From contig CAZEFW010000217.1 in assembly GCA_964511535.1 (NCBI GenBank), positions 1 to 11,142 of the forward strand: DNA of 11,142 nt, read 5' to 3'. Made by a program: the position numbers and the translations under genes. The notes beneath the pieces were generated by a model that worked only from the letters and a program-made list of their open reading frames with translations, was not told the DNA's origin and did not search any database. Below, in pieces: positions 1 through 6,437 of the stretch (positions within the stretch are counted from its first letter, which is position 1; the number at the start of each line of letters is the position of its first letter). Origin of the DNA: CAZCFB01 sp964511535 (lineage in GTDB: Bacteria > Myxococcota_A > Polyangia > GCA-2747355 > CAZCFB01).

Positions 1-148
1 GCGGTCGCACGCACCCGTCCAGTGGGACGGCGGCGCCCAGATCCGCTGCGCCCCCTCCGCCGCCCCCTGCCCCGGGCAGCCCCCCCGAGCGGCCGCCGCA
101 TCCAGCGCCCAGGGCCATCGTCAGCATCAGCATCATCGCGTATCGCAT
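1..148 (-). CDS. Putative lipoprotein, N-terminal part only (runs off left edge)
   Basis: Read on the minus strand from the ATG at 146-148, the frame stays open to the window edge (49 codons). The product begins MRYAMMLMLTMALGAGC, a short charged start, a hydrophobic stretch and then a Cys at residue 17 in a lipobox-like LGAGC context. This suggests export by Sec and lipid anchoring. After the Cys comes a Gly-rich spacer with a run of six glycines and then a segment with another Cys (LDGCVRP). A GGGAG ribosome site lies about five bases before the ATG. The gene is divergent from the rhomboid gene at 237, with under 90 bases between the starts. Its function cannot be told from this fragment. 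The leucine of the lipobox sits at -4 instead of the usual -3, so lipidation is likely but not certain. Confidence 0.6.
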   Translation of the reverse strand, partial: MRYAMMLMLTMALGAGCGGRSGGLPGAGGGGGGAADLGAAVPLDGCVRP

Positions 149-213
149 GGCAGCTCCCTCGTTCTCCGTTGAATGATCCCCCGCTCCGGCCTAACCTCGT
201 GATGCCTGAGCAG

Positions 214-219
214 TATAAA
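214..219 (+). promoter_or_regulatory. Possible -10 element (TATAAA) for the rhomboid operon
   Basis: TATAAA stands out in a GC-rich region, matches the sigma-70 -10 consensus at five of six positions and would start transcription near 226, about 11 bases before the TTG start codon. The -35 region at the right distance (CTAACC at 191-196) is poor. This is inference from sequence only. Confidence 0.35.
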
Positions 220-236
220 CAACCGCGCGAGGTCCC

Positions 237-1472
237 TTGTTCCTGCCCATCGGAGACGAACCCAATCCAAAGGGCACTCCCTGGGTCAACTACGGCCTGA
301 TGGCGGTCAACGCGGTGGTGTTCTTCCTGGTCACCCTGCCGCTGATGGACCAGGCGCCGGATCCCAACGACCCGTACCTGCAGGACCTGCTGTCGGACCT
401 GCTGGCCCAGAACCCCGGCGCCTCCATCGAGGAGGTGATGCGCGCCGCGCTGGGCCAGGCCACCTCCTACGACCTGTTCCTCATGCGCTGGGGCTTCCGC
501 CCTGCCGACCCCTCCTTCGTCACCCTGGTCTCCTCCATGTTCCTGCACGGCGGCTGGATGCACCTGTTGGGCAACATGCTGTTCCTCTGGATCTACGGCG
601 ACAACGTGGAGCACCGCCTGGGCCGCGCCGGCTACCTGGCCGGCTACCTGCTCACCGGCATGTTGGCCGCGGCCCTCTACGGGCTGTTCGCGCCGGAGGG
701 GGCGGGCGATACCCCCATGGTGGGGGCGTCGGGGGCCATCAGCGGGGTGCTCGGCTTCTACTTCATCTGGTTCCCGCGCAACAAGGTGCGCATCCTGGTG
801 GTGATCATCGTCTTCTTCGACGTGTGGCACATCAACGCGCGGCTGGTGCTCGGCTTCTACCTGCTGGTGGAGAACCTGCTGCCGTTCTTGTTCGCCGATC
901 AGTCGGGCGGCGGCGTGGCGTACGGCGCGCACATCGGCGGGTTCGTCGCGGGCCTCGGCGGCGCCCTGTTGCTCAACATGTGGTTCGACTACCGCTGCCG
1001 CCGCACGGTGCAGGACCTGGGGCAGCAGCAGGGGCCGCCGGCGGACGCCGGCGCGGCCCTCGACGGCACGGCGGAGACGGTCAGCCAGCTCATGGCCCGG
1101 GACCAGCCCGCCCGGGCGCTGCAGCTGCTGACCGCCCTGCCCCCTTCCGAGCGGGCCCGGGTGCCGGTGTACGTGGCCGCGCGCCTGGCCGACTGGGTGG
1201 CCGCGTCCGGCAACGCCGACGCGGCCCTCGCCATCTACGGCCGGCTGCGGGTGGATCATGCGAGCAGTGAGCACATGGACCGGATCCTGCTCGGCATCGG
1301 GCTGACGCTGCTGCACCACAAGGGCCGGCCCACCGCGGCGTATCAGTACCTGCTGGACGTGCTGGACGCCGGGCCCTCGGCCGACATCGAGGCCGCCGCG
1401 CGCCAGGGCCTGGGTGAAATCGCCCGGGTGCAGAAATACCGCCTGCGCAACAAGGACAAGGAGAGCCCATGA
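237..1472 (+). CDS. Rhomboid family intramembrane serine protease with C-terminal helical extension
   Basis: Polytopic inner-membrane protease of the rhomboid family, which cleaves transmembrane substrates inside the bilayer. The 411-residue product opens with the usual rhomboid lead-in (PIGDEPNPKGTPWVNYGLMAVN) and a first membrane helix at about 20-37. The HGGWMHLLGNMLFLW block at 104-118 matches the conserved segment with the oxyanion His/Asn (His109, Asn113). The nucleophile is Ser165 in GASG, and the general base is His232 in AHIGG. About 155 residues follow the membrane domain and look alpha-helical and TPR-like (roughly 280-400). The core is therefore of normal size and the tail is extra, probably cytoplasmic. 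The start is TTG at 237: an in-frame TAA at 216 leaves no earlier start, and an AGG precedes it. The stop overlaps the next start as ATGA, so the two are translationally coupled. The substrate is unknown. Confidence 0.93.
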   Translation: MFLPIGDEPNPKGTPWVNYGLMAVNAVVFFLVTLPLMDQAPDPNDPYLQDLLSDLLAQNPGASIEEVMRAALGQATSYDLFLMRWGFRPADPSFVTLVSSMFLHGGWMHLLGNMLFLWIYGDNVEHRLGRAGYLAGYLLTGMLAAALYGLFAPEGAGDTPMVGASGAISGVLGFYFIWFPRNKVRILVVIIVFFDVWHINARLVLGFYLLVENLLPFLFADQSGGGVAYGAHIGGFVAGLGGALLLNMWFDYRCRRTVQDLGQQQGPPADAGAALDGTAETVSQLMARDQPARALQLLTALPPSERARVPVYVAARLADWVAASGNADAALAIYGRLRVDHASSEHMDRILLGIGLTLLHHKGRPTAAYQYLLDVLDAGPSADIEAAARQGLGEIARVQKYRLRNKDKESP

Positions 1473-2236
1473 CACGAGATGACCGGCAGTCCGACGACAT
1501 CGGCCTCGCCTTCGCGCTGGTGAGCCAGGCCACCCTGCCGGACCCTTCCCGGCTGGCCGCCGCGGCCCGGGACCTGCTGGGCATGGAGCTGGAGCCGGAT
1601 CCCGAGCAGGACGATCCCCAGCTGCAGTCCTGGACCGCGGCCGGGGTGCCCGCCCTGATGGTGCTGCTGGTGGATGCCCCGCACCCCGACGCCCCGACCA
1701 TGCCGCGGGGGCTGTCGTCGCCTGGCGCCGGCGAGGCAGAGGCCGCCCCGGCGCACTATGTCATCACCGCCCTGGGGCTGCAGGGCGATGCCGCGCAGCG
1801 CGACGAGCGCCTGGCGCGGCTGACCTGCGCGGTGCTGCAGGCCTCCGAAGCGGTGGCGGCCATGCTCGGCTTCGGGGTGATGTTTCACAAGGCGGAGGTG
1901 TTCAGCCAGACCGTCATGGCCTGCGAGCCGGGCGAGCTGCCCATCGGCGTGTGCGTGGACCTGACCCTGGCCCATGAGCCGGACGAAGGCCTCTCCTTTT
2001 TGACCCACGGCATGCCACGCCACGGGCGCGAGGACCTGTACATCAGCTGCCCGCGCCAGGCTGGCGCCGACGCCTTCGAGCTGGCCTCGCTCATGGTGCG
2101 CTGGATGCTCACCGACCCGGACAAGCAGTTCCCCAGCGGCGACACCGTGGGCCGCACCGAGCAAGAGCGGCTGGAGATCAGGCGCCGGAGGAGTCCGGTG
2201 GACAGCGACGCCACCGTGATCTGGCTCGACTTGTAG
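1469..2236 (+). CDS. DUF4261-like protein of unknown function
   Basis: A 255-residue soluble protein with no signal peptide or membrane segment. Its first codon overlaps the rhomboid stop (ATGA), and an AAGGAG ribosome site lies in the end of that gene. The C-terminal third resembles what I recall of DUF4261: a strand ending FLTHGM at about 177-182, a following ISCP segment, and GDTVG at 224-228 followed by a charged stretch and a final beta strand (ATVIWLDL). The middle part, with HYVITALG and an Ala-rich helix (118-135), also fits an alpha/beta fold. DUF4261 has no firm biochemical role that I know of. The family call is from memory of the motif pattern and needs a profile search; that the frame is a real gene is much more certain. 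Co-transcription with the rhomboid gene is very likely. Confidence 0.85.
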   Translation: MTRDDRQSDDIGLAFALVSQATLPDPSRLAAAARDLLGMELEPDPEQDDPQLQSWTAAGVPALMVLLVDAPHPDAPTMPRGLSSPGAGEAEAAPAHYVITALGLQGDAAQRDERLARLTCAVLQASEAVAAMLGFGVMFHKAEVFSQTVMACEPGELPIGVCVDLTLAHEPDEGLSFLTHGMPRHGREDLYISCPRQAGADAFELASLMVRWMLTDPDKQFPSGDTVGRTEQERLEIRRRRSPVDSDATVIWLDL

Positions 2237-2250
2237 GTCACCCTTTTCAG

Positions 2251-2745
2251 GTGTTCATCTCCACGCACGGCTTCGCCGCGGTGATCGGCACCTGGGGCGC
2301 CGCGACCCTGGGCCCCTGGCCCGAGCTCGGCTCACCCGTCTCCCTGGGCGCGGCGCTGGTCATGGGCACGCTGCCCGATGTGCCGGTGGCGCTGCTCATC
2401 GCTGCCGGGCGGTTCGACAAGGCGCGCCACCGCCACCACCGGTGGGTGACCCACACCCCGGCGTTCTGGCTGCTGTGCGGCGCGCTGGTCAGCCTGCTGG
2501 TGTCGCCCCGCTGGGGGATCCACCTGGGCGCCTGCGCCCTGATCCACCTGGGCACCGACTGGTTCGGCGGCGGGGACGGCATCCCCTACCTCTGGCCCCT
2601 GACGAAGCGACAGTTCGGCGTGGGCCTCACCGGCAGCCATGACCCGAAGACGGTGAAGCACTACTTCACCACGGGCTACAAGGGGCTGGTGGAGTCGGGG
2701 ATCACGCTGGTGGGGCTGGGGCTGCTGGGGCTGAGTTTGTTATAG
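2251..2745 (+). CDS. YdjM-type (PF04307-like) integral membrane protein, putative metal-dependent hydrolase
   Basis: A 164-residue membrane protein with about four hydrophobic segments. The conserved features of the YdjM / DUF457 group are present in order: His6 near the N terminus, GTLPDVP (39-45), the histidine cluster HRHHRWVTHTP (60-70), HLGTDW (99-104) and IPYLWPL (111-117). In this family the His and Asp residues are thought to bind metal at the membrane face, but the reaction is not established. The GTG at 2251 is chosen because it begins 14 bases after the previous stop and the frame has no nearer start; no good ribosome site is seen, so coupling to the upstream gene is likely. The 3' end overlaps the convergent minus-strand lipoprotein gene by six bases, and no terminator lies between them. 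Confidence 0.85.
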   Translation: MFISTHGFAAVIGTWGAATLGPWPELGSPVSLGAALVMGTLPDVPVALLIAAGRFDKARHRHHRWVTHTPAFWLLCGALVSLLVSPRWGIHLGACALIHLGTDWFGGGDGIPYLWPLTKRQFGVGLTGSHDPKTVKHYFTTGYKGLVESGITLVGLGLLGLSLL

Positions 2746-3411
2746 CGGCGTGCAGCTGCTGCCGTTGCACTTGTGATTGGGCGGGCAGGCGAAGCTGAAC
2801 GGGCCGTCCTTGCAGATGAAGGCGCAGTAGTAGATCCCGGGGCCCCCCTGCCATGTGCACCTGGCCCTCATGCCAGCCGGCGCGCCCGTGCAAATGCTGG
2901 CCTGCTTGGTGCACTTCTTGGTGCAGTAACCGCCCGGGCCCGGGGGCACCACCGCCAGGCAGATCTGTCCAGTGCTGCACTGACTCTTGTTGGTGCAGTA
3001 GGTGCCGAACTTGCTCTGGGGCGCGATGTCCGGCAGCGGCTTCTGGTCCGGCTTGGGCAGGTCCGACTTGAGCTTCTGGTCCGGCTTGGGCAGGTCCGAC
3101 TTGAGCTTCTGGTCCGGCTTGGGCTTCTGGTCCAGCTTGAGCTTCTGGTCCGGCGGCTTCTTGCCGCTGTCCTTCTTGGTGAGCTTCTGGTCCGGCGGCT
3201 TCTTGCCGCTGTCCTTCTTGGTGACCTTCTGGTCGAGAGGCTTCTTGCCGCCGTCCTTCTTGGTGACCTTCTGGTCGGGAGGCTTCTTGCCGCCGTCTTT
3301 CTTGGTGACCTTCTGGTCCGCGGCGCCCTGATCCGGCAGGGCTTCCTTGCCGGAGGGGCAGCCAAACATGAGCAACGAGAGCAACGAGAGCAGCAGCGGC
3401 GCCCTGGACAT
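2740..3411 (-). CDS. Lipoprotein with Lys/Asp/Pro repeat stalk and 12-Cys C-terminal domain
   Basis: A 223-residue exported protein. Residues 1-17 form a lipoprotein signal peptide ending LLMFG, with Cys18 as the lipidation residue. Residues 32-87 are four 14-residue repeats of the form DQKVTKKDGGKKPP. Residues 88-121 hold shorter related units, including two identical DQKLKSDLPKP copies. This gives a long, extended, highly charged stalk. Residues 139-220 contain 12 cysteines and form a compact disulfide-rich domain with GQIC, GGYCTKKC, YYCAFIC and the final CNGSSCTPL. This pattern of small Cys-rich modules is common in myxobacterial surface proteins. The ATG at 3411 is chosen over one 18 codons upstream because an AGGAGG site sits five bases before it and the signal peptide follows at once. 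It is probably a surface adhesin or binding protein, but the ligand is unknown. It is divergent from the kinase gene. Confidence 0.85.
   Translation of the reverse strand: MSRAPLLLSLLSLLMFGCPSGKEALPDQGAADQKVTKKDGGKKPPDQKVTKKDGGKKPLDQKVTKKDSGKKPPDQKLTKKDSGKKPPDQKLKLDQKPKPDQKLKSDLPKPDQKLKSDLPKPDQKPLPDIAPQSKFGTYCTNKSQCSTGQICLAVVPPGPGGYCTKKCTKQASICTGAPAGMRARCTWQGGPGIYYCAFICKDGPFSFACPPNHKCNGSSCTPL
3028..3318 (-). repeat. In-frame tandem repeats (42- and 33-base units) inside the lipoprotein gene
   Basis: On the plus strand each unit begins with CTTCTGGTC (encoding DQK). Four 42-base units fill 3151-3318; the two at lower coordinates differ at only one position, the other two at a few. Two identical 33-base units lie at 3040-3072 and 3073-3105. 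Both unit lengths are multiples of three, so loss or gain of copies keeps the reading frame and only changes stalk length. Confidence 0.9.
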
Positions 3412-3416
3412 GACGA

Positions 3417-3422
3417 CCTCCT
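3417..3422 (-). promoter_or_regulatory. Ribosome binding site AGGAGG that sets the lipoprotein start
   Basis: CCTCCT on the plus strand reads as a perfect AGGAGG on the minus strand, five bases before the ATG at 3411. It decides this start over the upstream in-frame ATG at 3465. Confidence 0.8.
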
Positions 3423-3497
3423 GAAGTGATGGGCCCGGACCAGGATACCAGACCCCCGCCGGCACCGGCCGAACTGCGGCGTGGCCCCGCCGTGAGG

Positions 3498-3503
3498 TAT
3501 GAT
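3498..3503 (+). promoter_or_regulatory. -10-like TATGAT placed for a leaderless kinase mRNA
   Basis: TATGAT matches TATAAT at five of six positions and ends six bases before the ATG at 3510, so the expected first transcribed base is the A of that ATG. The only Shine-Dalgarno-like bases (GAGG, 3494-3497) are 12 bases away and would lie upstream of the transcript. No good -35 is visible. This is inference. Confidence 0.4.
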
Positions 3504-3509
3504 GGCGCC

Positions 3510-5132
3510 ATGGGGAACGGGCATCAGATCGAGCACCCGAAGCAGATCGGCCGCTACGAGATCGTCGCGCCCATCGCGCGGGGAGGCATGGCCGAGGTGT
3601 TCCTGGCGCGCGCCCGCGGCGAGGGCGGCTTTCAGCGGCTGGTGACGCTCAAGCGCATCCTGCCCCACCTGGCCGAGACCGAGGAGTTCGTGGCCATGTT
3701 CGCCGACGAGGCGCGCATCCTCGCCGAGCTGCACCACAGCAACATCGGCCAGGTGTTCGAGTTCGGCCGCGAGGGCGACGCCTACTTCATCGCCATGGAG
3801 TACATCCAGGGCGTGGACCTGCGCACCATCTACCGTCACTTCGGCAAGCTCGGGTCGCTTCCGCCCCACGCCATGGCAGCATTTTTGGCGGCCGACGTTT
3901 GCGGCGCGCTGCAGTACGCCCACAGCCGGCGAGACAGCCGCGGCGAAAGCCTGGGCATCGTGCACCGGGACGTCAGCCCGAGCAACGTGCTGGTGAGCTT
4001 CGAGGGCGAGGTCAAGCTCATCGACTTCGGCATCGCCAGGGCGACCCAGCGGCTGCACGAGACCAGCGGCAGCTCGCTCAAGGGCAAGTTCTCCTACATG
4101 TCGCCGGAGCAGGCCCGGGGCAAGGCGCTGGACCGACGCTCGGACATCTTCGGCTGCGGCATCGTGCTCTACGAGCTGCTCACGGGCAGCAACCCGTTTC
4201 GCGGCAGCTCCGACATGGGCACGCTGGAGCGCGTGCGCACTGCCCACGTGACGCCGCCCAGCTCGAAGACCGCGCAGGTCCCGCCGGAGCTGGAGCAGAT
4301 CTGCCTGCGCGCGCTGGCCCAGGCGCCCGAGGATCGCTTCCCCGAGGCGGGCGAGATGCAGGCCGAGCTGGAGCGGTTCTGCTTCGACGCGGCCTACGGG
4401 CGCCGGCAGCTGGCCGAATGGATGCAGGCGTCCTTCGCCGAGCAGATGGAGCACACCCGGCGGTTCATGGGGCAGCCCCCGGGGCCGGGCGGGACCCGGG
4501 GGCCGGGCGGATCCAGGGGGCCGGGCGGGACCCTGGTGGACGCCCCGCCGGAGCAGGCCAGCGAGGCCTCTGCTGATGTGACGAGCACCACGGTGTTCGA
4601 CGGCTGGATGGACGGCAACTCCGGCGCGCCGCCAGGGGGCCCACAAGAGATCGACATGGGGCCCACCGTCACCGACAGCACCGCCTCGCACGCCGCTGGC
4701 GAGCGGGCCTCCACCCAGGCGCCGCTGCAGCAGTCGACCGGCCGCAGGCTGCTGCCGATGGCCGCAGCGGCGGCAGCCACGCTGGCGCTCGCCCTGACGA
4801 TGTTCTGGCTCGGCAGCCGGGAGGCTGCGCCGCCCGTGCGCAGCCCGGCGCAGCCTGCCCCGGAGCAGCCGCCGCCCAAGCCAGCGGCCGTGGCGGCTCC
4901 GCTGGCTCCGGCGTCCGACGACGCGGGGGTGGATGGCCCGGGCGCCACGTCCGCTGCCCCCGACCTGGCACCCGACCGGGCCACGCCAGGCGCCAGGCCT
5001 GCCAAGCGCACCCGCCCCGCGCCCGCCGGGCGCAAGCGGACGCCGCGCAAGCCGCGGCGCGCCGCGCCGGAGCCCCCGCCCGAAGCGCCGCGCCCGCACA
5101 AGCCGCCCAACCCGGAAGATGTTGAGTGGTGA
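3510..5132 (+). CDS. Transmembrane Ser/Thr protein kinase (PASTA-less, Pkn type)
   Basis: A 540-residue eukaryotic-type kinase. The catalytic domain spans about residues 16-290: Gly-rich loop RGGMAEVF (24-31), ATP-anchoring Lys48 (TLKRI), helix-C Glu67, catalytic loop HRDVSPSN (152-159, Asp154 catalytic), DFG at 172-174, SPE at 198-200 in place of APE, and the SDIFGCG helix with Asp212. All key residues are present, so it should be active. HRDVSPSN is typical of myxobacterial kinases. A Gly/Pro/Ala/Asp-rich linker follows, with GPGG mini-repeats near 325-341, then one membrane helix (414-435) and a tail of about 105 residues rich in Pro, Ala and Arg/Lys, predicted to be periplasmic. No PASTA or other sensor domain is seen. 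An ATG 28 codons upstream is open in frame, but similarity to the family begins after 3510. The TPR gene follows at once and is a likely partner or substrate. Confidence 0.92.
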   Translation: MGNGHQIEHPKQIGRYEIVAPIARGGMAEVFLARARGEGGFQRLVTLKRILPHLAETEEFVAMFADEARILAELHHSNIGQVFEFGREGDAYFIAMEYIQGVDLRTIYRHFGKLGSLPPHAMAAFLAADVCGALQYAHSRRDSRGESLGIVHRDVSPSNVLVSFEGEVKLIDFGIARATQRLHETSGSSLKGKFSYMSPEQARGKALDRRSDIFGCGIVLYELLTGSNPFRGSSDMGTLERVRTAHVTPPSSKTAQVPPELEQICLRALAQAPEDRFPEAGEMQAELERFCFDAAYGRRQLAEWMQASFAEQMEHTRRFMGQPPGPGGTRGPGGSRGPGGTLVDAPPEQASEASADVTSTTVFDGWMDGNSGAPPGGPQEIDMGPTVTDSTASHAAGERASTQAPLQQSTGRRLLPMAAAAAATLALALTMFWLGSREAAPPVRSPAQPAPEQPPPKPAAVAAPLAPASDDAGVDGPGATSAAPDLAPDRATPGARPAKRTRPAPAGRKRTPRKPRRAAPEPPPEAPRPHKPPNPEDVEW

Positions 5133-5151
5133 TGCCGGCCCCCTCTAGAAT
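5122..5151 (+). promoter_or_regulatory. Candidate sigma-70 promoter (TTGAGT, 18 bases, TAGAAT)
   Basis: TTGAGT at 5122-5127 and TAGAAT at 5146-5151 are separated by 18 bases and match the -35 and -10 consensus at four and five of six positions. The expected start is near 5158, three bases before the ATG at 5161. The promoter overlaps the last codons of the kinase gene, so the TPR gene may be transcribed on its own as well as with the kinase. Confidence 0.45.
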
Positions 5152-5160
5152 GGACCTCTC

Positions 5161-5267
5161 ATGATGCCCCGCACCAAGCTCATCGCCGCGCTCGTCATGG
5201 TCGCCCGGCCTGGACCCTGCCCTGCCCCACCCACGCCGAGCCCGCGCCAGGGCATAACGCCAAGGCG
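5161..5267 (+). pseudogene. Out-of-frame signal-peptide start of the TPR gene (apparent one-base frameshift)
   Basis: From the ATG at 5161 the frame reads MMPRTKLIAALVMV, a normal Sec signal start, but then loses sense. The frame of the downstream TPR protein, read backwards through its ATG at 5268, gives PAWTLPCPTHAEPAPGHNAK, which looks like the rest of a signal peptide with a THA cleavage site. Adding one C to the CCC run at 5204-5206 would join the two cleanly (MVAPAWTLPCPTHA). Either the base is lost in this strain or assembly, or the protein really starts at 5268. Confidence 0.65.
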
Positions 5268-6224
5268 ATGTTCCTCGACGGCAAAAAACACTACCGGGCC
5301 AAGCGCTACCTGGAAGCGCTGCGCTCCTTTCAGCAGGCGCGCTCAGTTTCTGACCGGCCGAGCATCGTGATGATGATCGCCAACTGCTACCGCCAGCTGC
5401 AGCACCCGGACCGGGCGCTGGCCCACTACCGCGAGTACCTCGCCGGCTGGCGCCGGGCCAACCACCAGAAGCCCTCACCCTACCAACAGGTGGTGGAGAG
5501 CCACATCAGCCACATGAAGACCATCGTGGAGCTGGTGCGGCGCGGCGAGGCGCTGCTGCAGGAAGGCAACCCGGCCGCGGCGCTGCCCGTGTTTCAGGCG
5601 GCCAACCAGCAGAACAGCTGGCCCCGGATCCGGGTGGGCATCGCCCTGTGTCACAAGCAGCTGGGCCAGCGCAGCCGGGCCCTGACCGTCATCGACGCCA
5701 CCCTGGCGGAGCGACGCAAGGTCCTGTCCGACTGGAAGCAGGACCACCCGAATCACCTGCCGACGGATCACGAGCAGATCGAGCGGACCATCGACCGGCT
5801 GGAGCAGCTGAGGCGGTCGGTGGACAGCGGAGCGGCGACTCCCGGGCAGGCCGAGCCATCGCGTCAGCCCGCCCTGGCCACGCCAGCCGCGCAGGATCCG
5901 CCGGGCGAGCAGCCTGCCGGACGCAGCGTCTTGTGGCTCGCCACCGGCATCGCCACCGCTGCGCTGGCCGTGGGCTTCGAGGTGGGCGCCTGGGTGTCGT
6001 ACAGCCAGGCCAACCAGCACTTCACGCACGAGCCGGAGTACGACACTTACCGGAGCCTGACCATCGCCGGGCATGTGCTGGCCGGCGTCTGCGCGGCCGC
6101 CGCGGGCACGAGCTTTGTCCTCTATTATATGAGCGGCCCGGACGAGGCCGCTGCCAGCCAGGCGCGCCTGTGGATCCAGCCCACCGCCGGCGGCGCCACG
6201 GTCTCGGGCGCCCTGCGCTTCTGA
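5268..6224 (+). CDS. TPR-repeat protein with two C-terminal membrane segments, beside a Ser/Thr kinase
   Basis: The intact frame gives 318 residues. Residues 1-64 form about two TPR-like helical pairs (GKKHYRAKRYLEALRSFQQA, then NCYRQLQHPDRALAHYREYL). Residues 88-147 form another such region (GEALLQEGNPAAALPVFQAA, then ALCHKQLGQRSRALTVIDATL). A charged helix at 165-184, a Pro/Ala-rich linker and two hydrophobic segments (about 220-242 and 264-287) follow, and the C-terminal tail ends in VSGALRF. TPRs bind partner proteins. The annotated start at 5268 is probably not the original one: the real start is likely 5161, with a one-base break between (see the separate entry). With the signal peptide the TPR part would be periplasmic; without it, cytoplasmic. 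TPR proteins of this layout are often found next to myxobacterial kinases. No ribosome site precedes 5268. Confidence 0.85.
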   Translation: MFLDGKKHYRAKRYLEALRSFQQARSVSDRPSIVMMIANCYRQLQHPDRALAHYREYLAGWRRANHQKPSPYQQVVESHISHMKTIVELVRRGEALLQEGNPAAALPVFQAANQQNSWPRIRVGIALCHKQLGQRSRALTVIDATLAERRKVLSDWKQDHPNHLPTDHEQIERTIDRLEQLRRSVDSGAATPGQAEPSRQPALATPAAQDPPGEQPAGRSVLWLATGIATAALAVGFEVGAWVSYSQANQHFTHEPEYDTYRSLTIAGHVLAGVCAAAAGTSFVLYYMSGPDEAAASQARLWIQPTAGGATVSGALRF

Positions 6225-6249
6225 TCATCTCGATTTAGCTGTCCCGGGG

Positions 6250-6277
6250 AAAGCGGATCCCACACTTGCCGCTTTTT
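6250..6277 (+). terminator. Probable rho-independent terminator after the TPR gene
   Basis: AAAGCGG at 6250-6256 pairs perfectly with CCGCTTT at 6269-6275 around a 12-base loop, and the run of five T (6273-6277) follows. The stem is short and the loop large, so strength is uncertain. It lies 26 bases after the TPR stop codon. Confidence 0.45.
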
Positions 6278-6298
6278 CGGAAGGCGCGCTTTCCGAAA
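6275..6298. promoter_or_regulatory. Near-perfect 24-base dyad, candidate activator site for the sigma-54 promoter
   Basis: TTTCGGAA (6275-6282) is mirrored by TTCCGAAA (6291-6298), with an almost palindromic core between; the whole 24 bases match their reverse complement at 22 positions. It lies about 100-110 bases upstream of the predicted sigma-54 start, the usual distance for an enhancer-binding protein site. It is not followed by a T run on either strand, so a terminator role is less likely. Confidence 0.4.
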
Positions 6299-6367
6299 CT
6301 AGGAGAGTGGCCACCCCTCCGGGAGACGAAATATCCCTAACCCACTGAAATCAAACAACACCGATCC

Positions 6368-6384
6368 TTGGCACGGATGCTGCT
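6368..6384 (+). promoter_or_regulatory. Sigma-54 (RpoN) promoter
   Basis: TTGGCACG, four bases, then CTGCT fits the sigma-54 consensus YTGGCACG-N4-TTGCW at all fixed positions but one (C for the first T of TTGC). The invariant GG (6370-6371) and GC (6382-6383) are at the exact -24/-12 spacing. The start is expected near 6395, giving a leader of about 43 bases before the ATG at 6438. Sigma-54 promoters need an AAA+ activator, and none is encoded in this window. Confidence 0.75.
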
Positions 6385-6424
6385 TATTAACGGCGCAACT
6401 CATGACCCAAACGATTCAAACGAT

Positions 6425-6430
6425 AAGGAG
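6425..6430 (+). promoter_or_regulatory. Ribosome binding site AAGGAG that sets the start of the small basic protein
   Basis: AAGGAG lies seven bases before the ATG at 6438 and downstream of the ATG at 6402, so translation should begin at 6438, where the signal peptide also begins. Confidence 0.75.
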
Positions 6431-6437
6431 ATACAAA

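Noticed and set aside
22..300. Plus-strand frame of 92 residues at the left edge
   Set aside because: Pro/Arg-rich shadow of the minus-strand lipoprotein start; overlaps the rhomboid start in another frame.
237..1472. Rhomboid as a rhombosortase for the MYXO-CTERM-like protease
   Set aside because: Rhombosortases serve GlyGly-CTERM proteins; MYXO-CTERM proteins are linked to CPBP-family myxosortases, and the two genes are far apart in the window.
3028..3318. Tandem repeats considered as a CRISPR array
   Set aside because: Units are adjacent without spacers and are in frame within a coding region.
2868..5099. Long open minus-strand frame opposite the kinase gene
   Set aside because: Arg/Gly/Ala-rich shadow caused by high GC; the plus strand encodes a complete kinase, and the right end of this frame runs through the lipoprotein gene in another frame.
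6275..6298. Dyad considered as a terminator of the TPR gene
   Set aside because: No T run on either strand; the nearby hairpin at 6250-6277 with five T is a better terminator.
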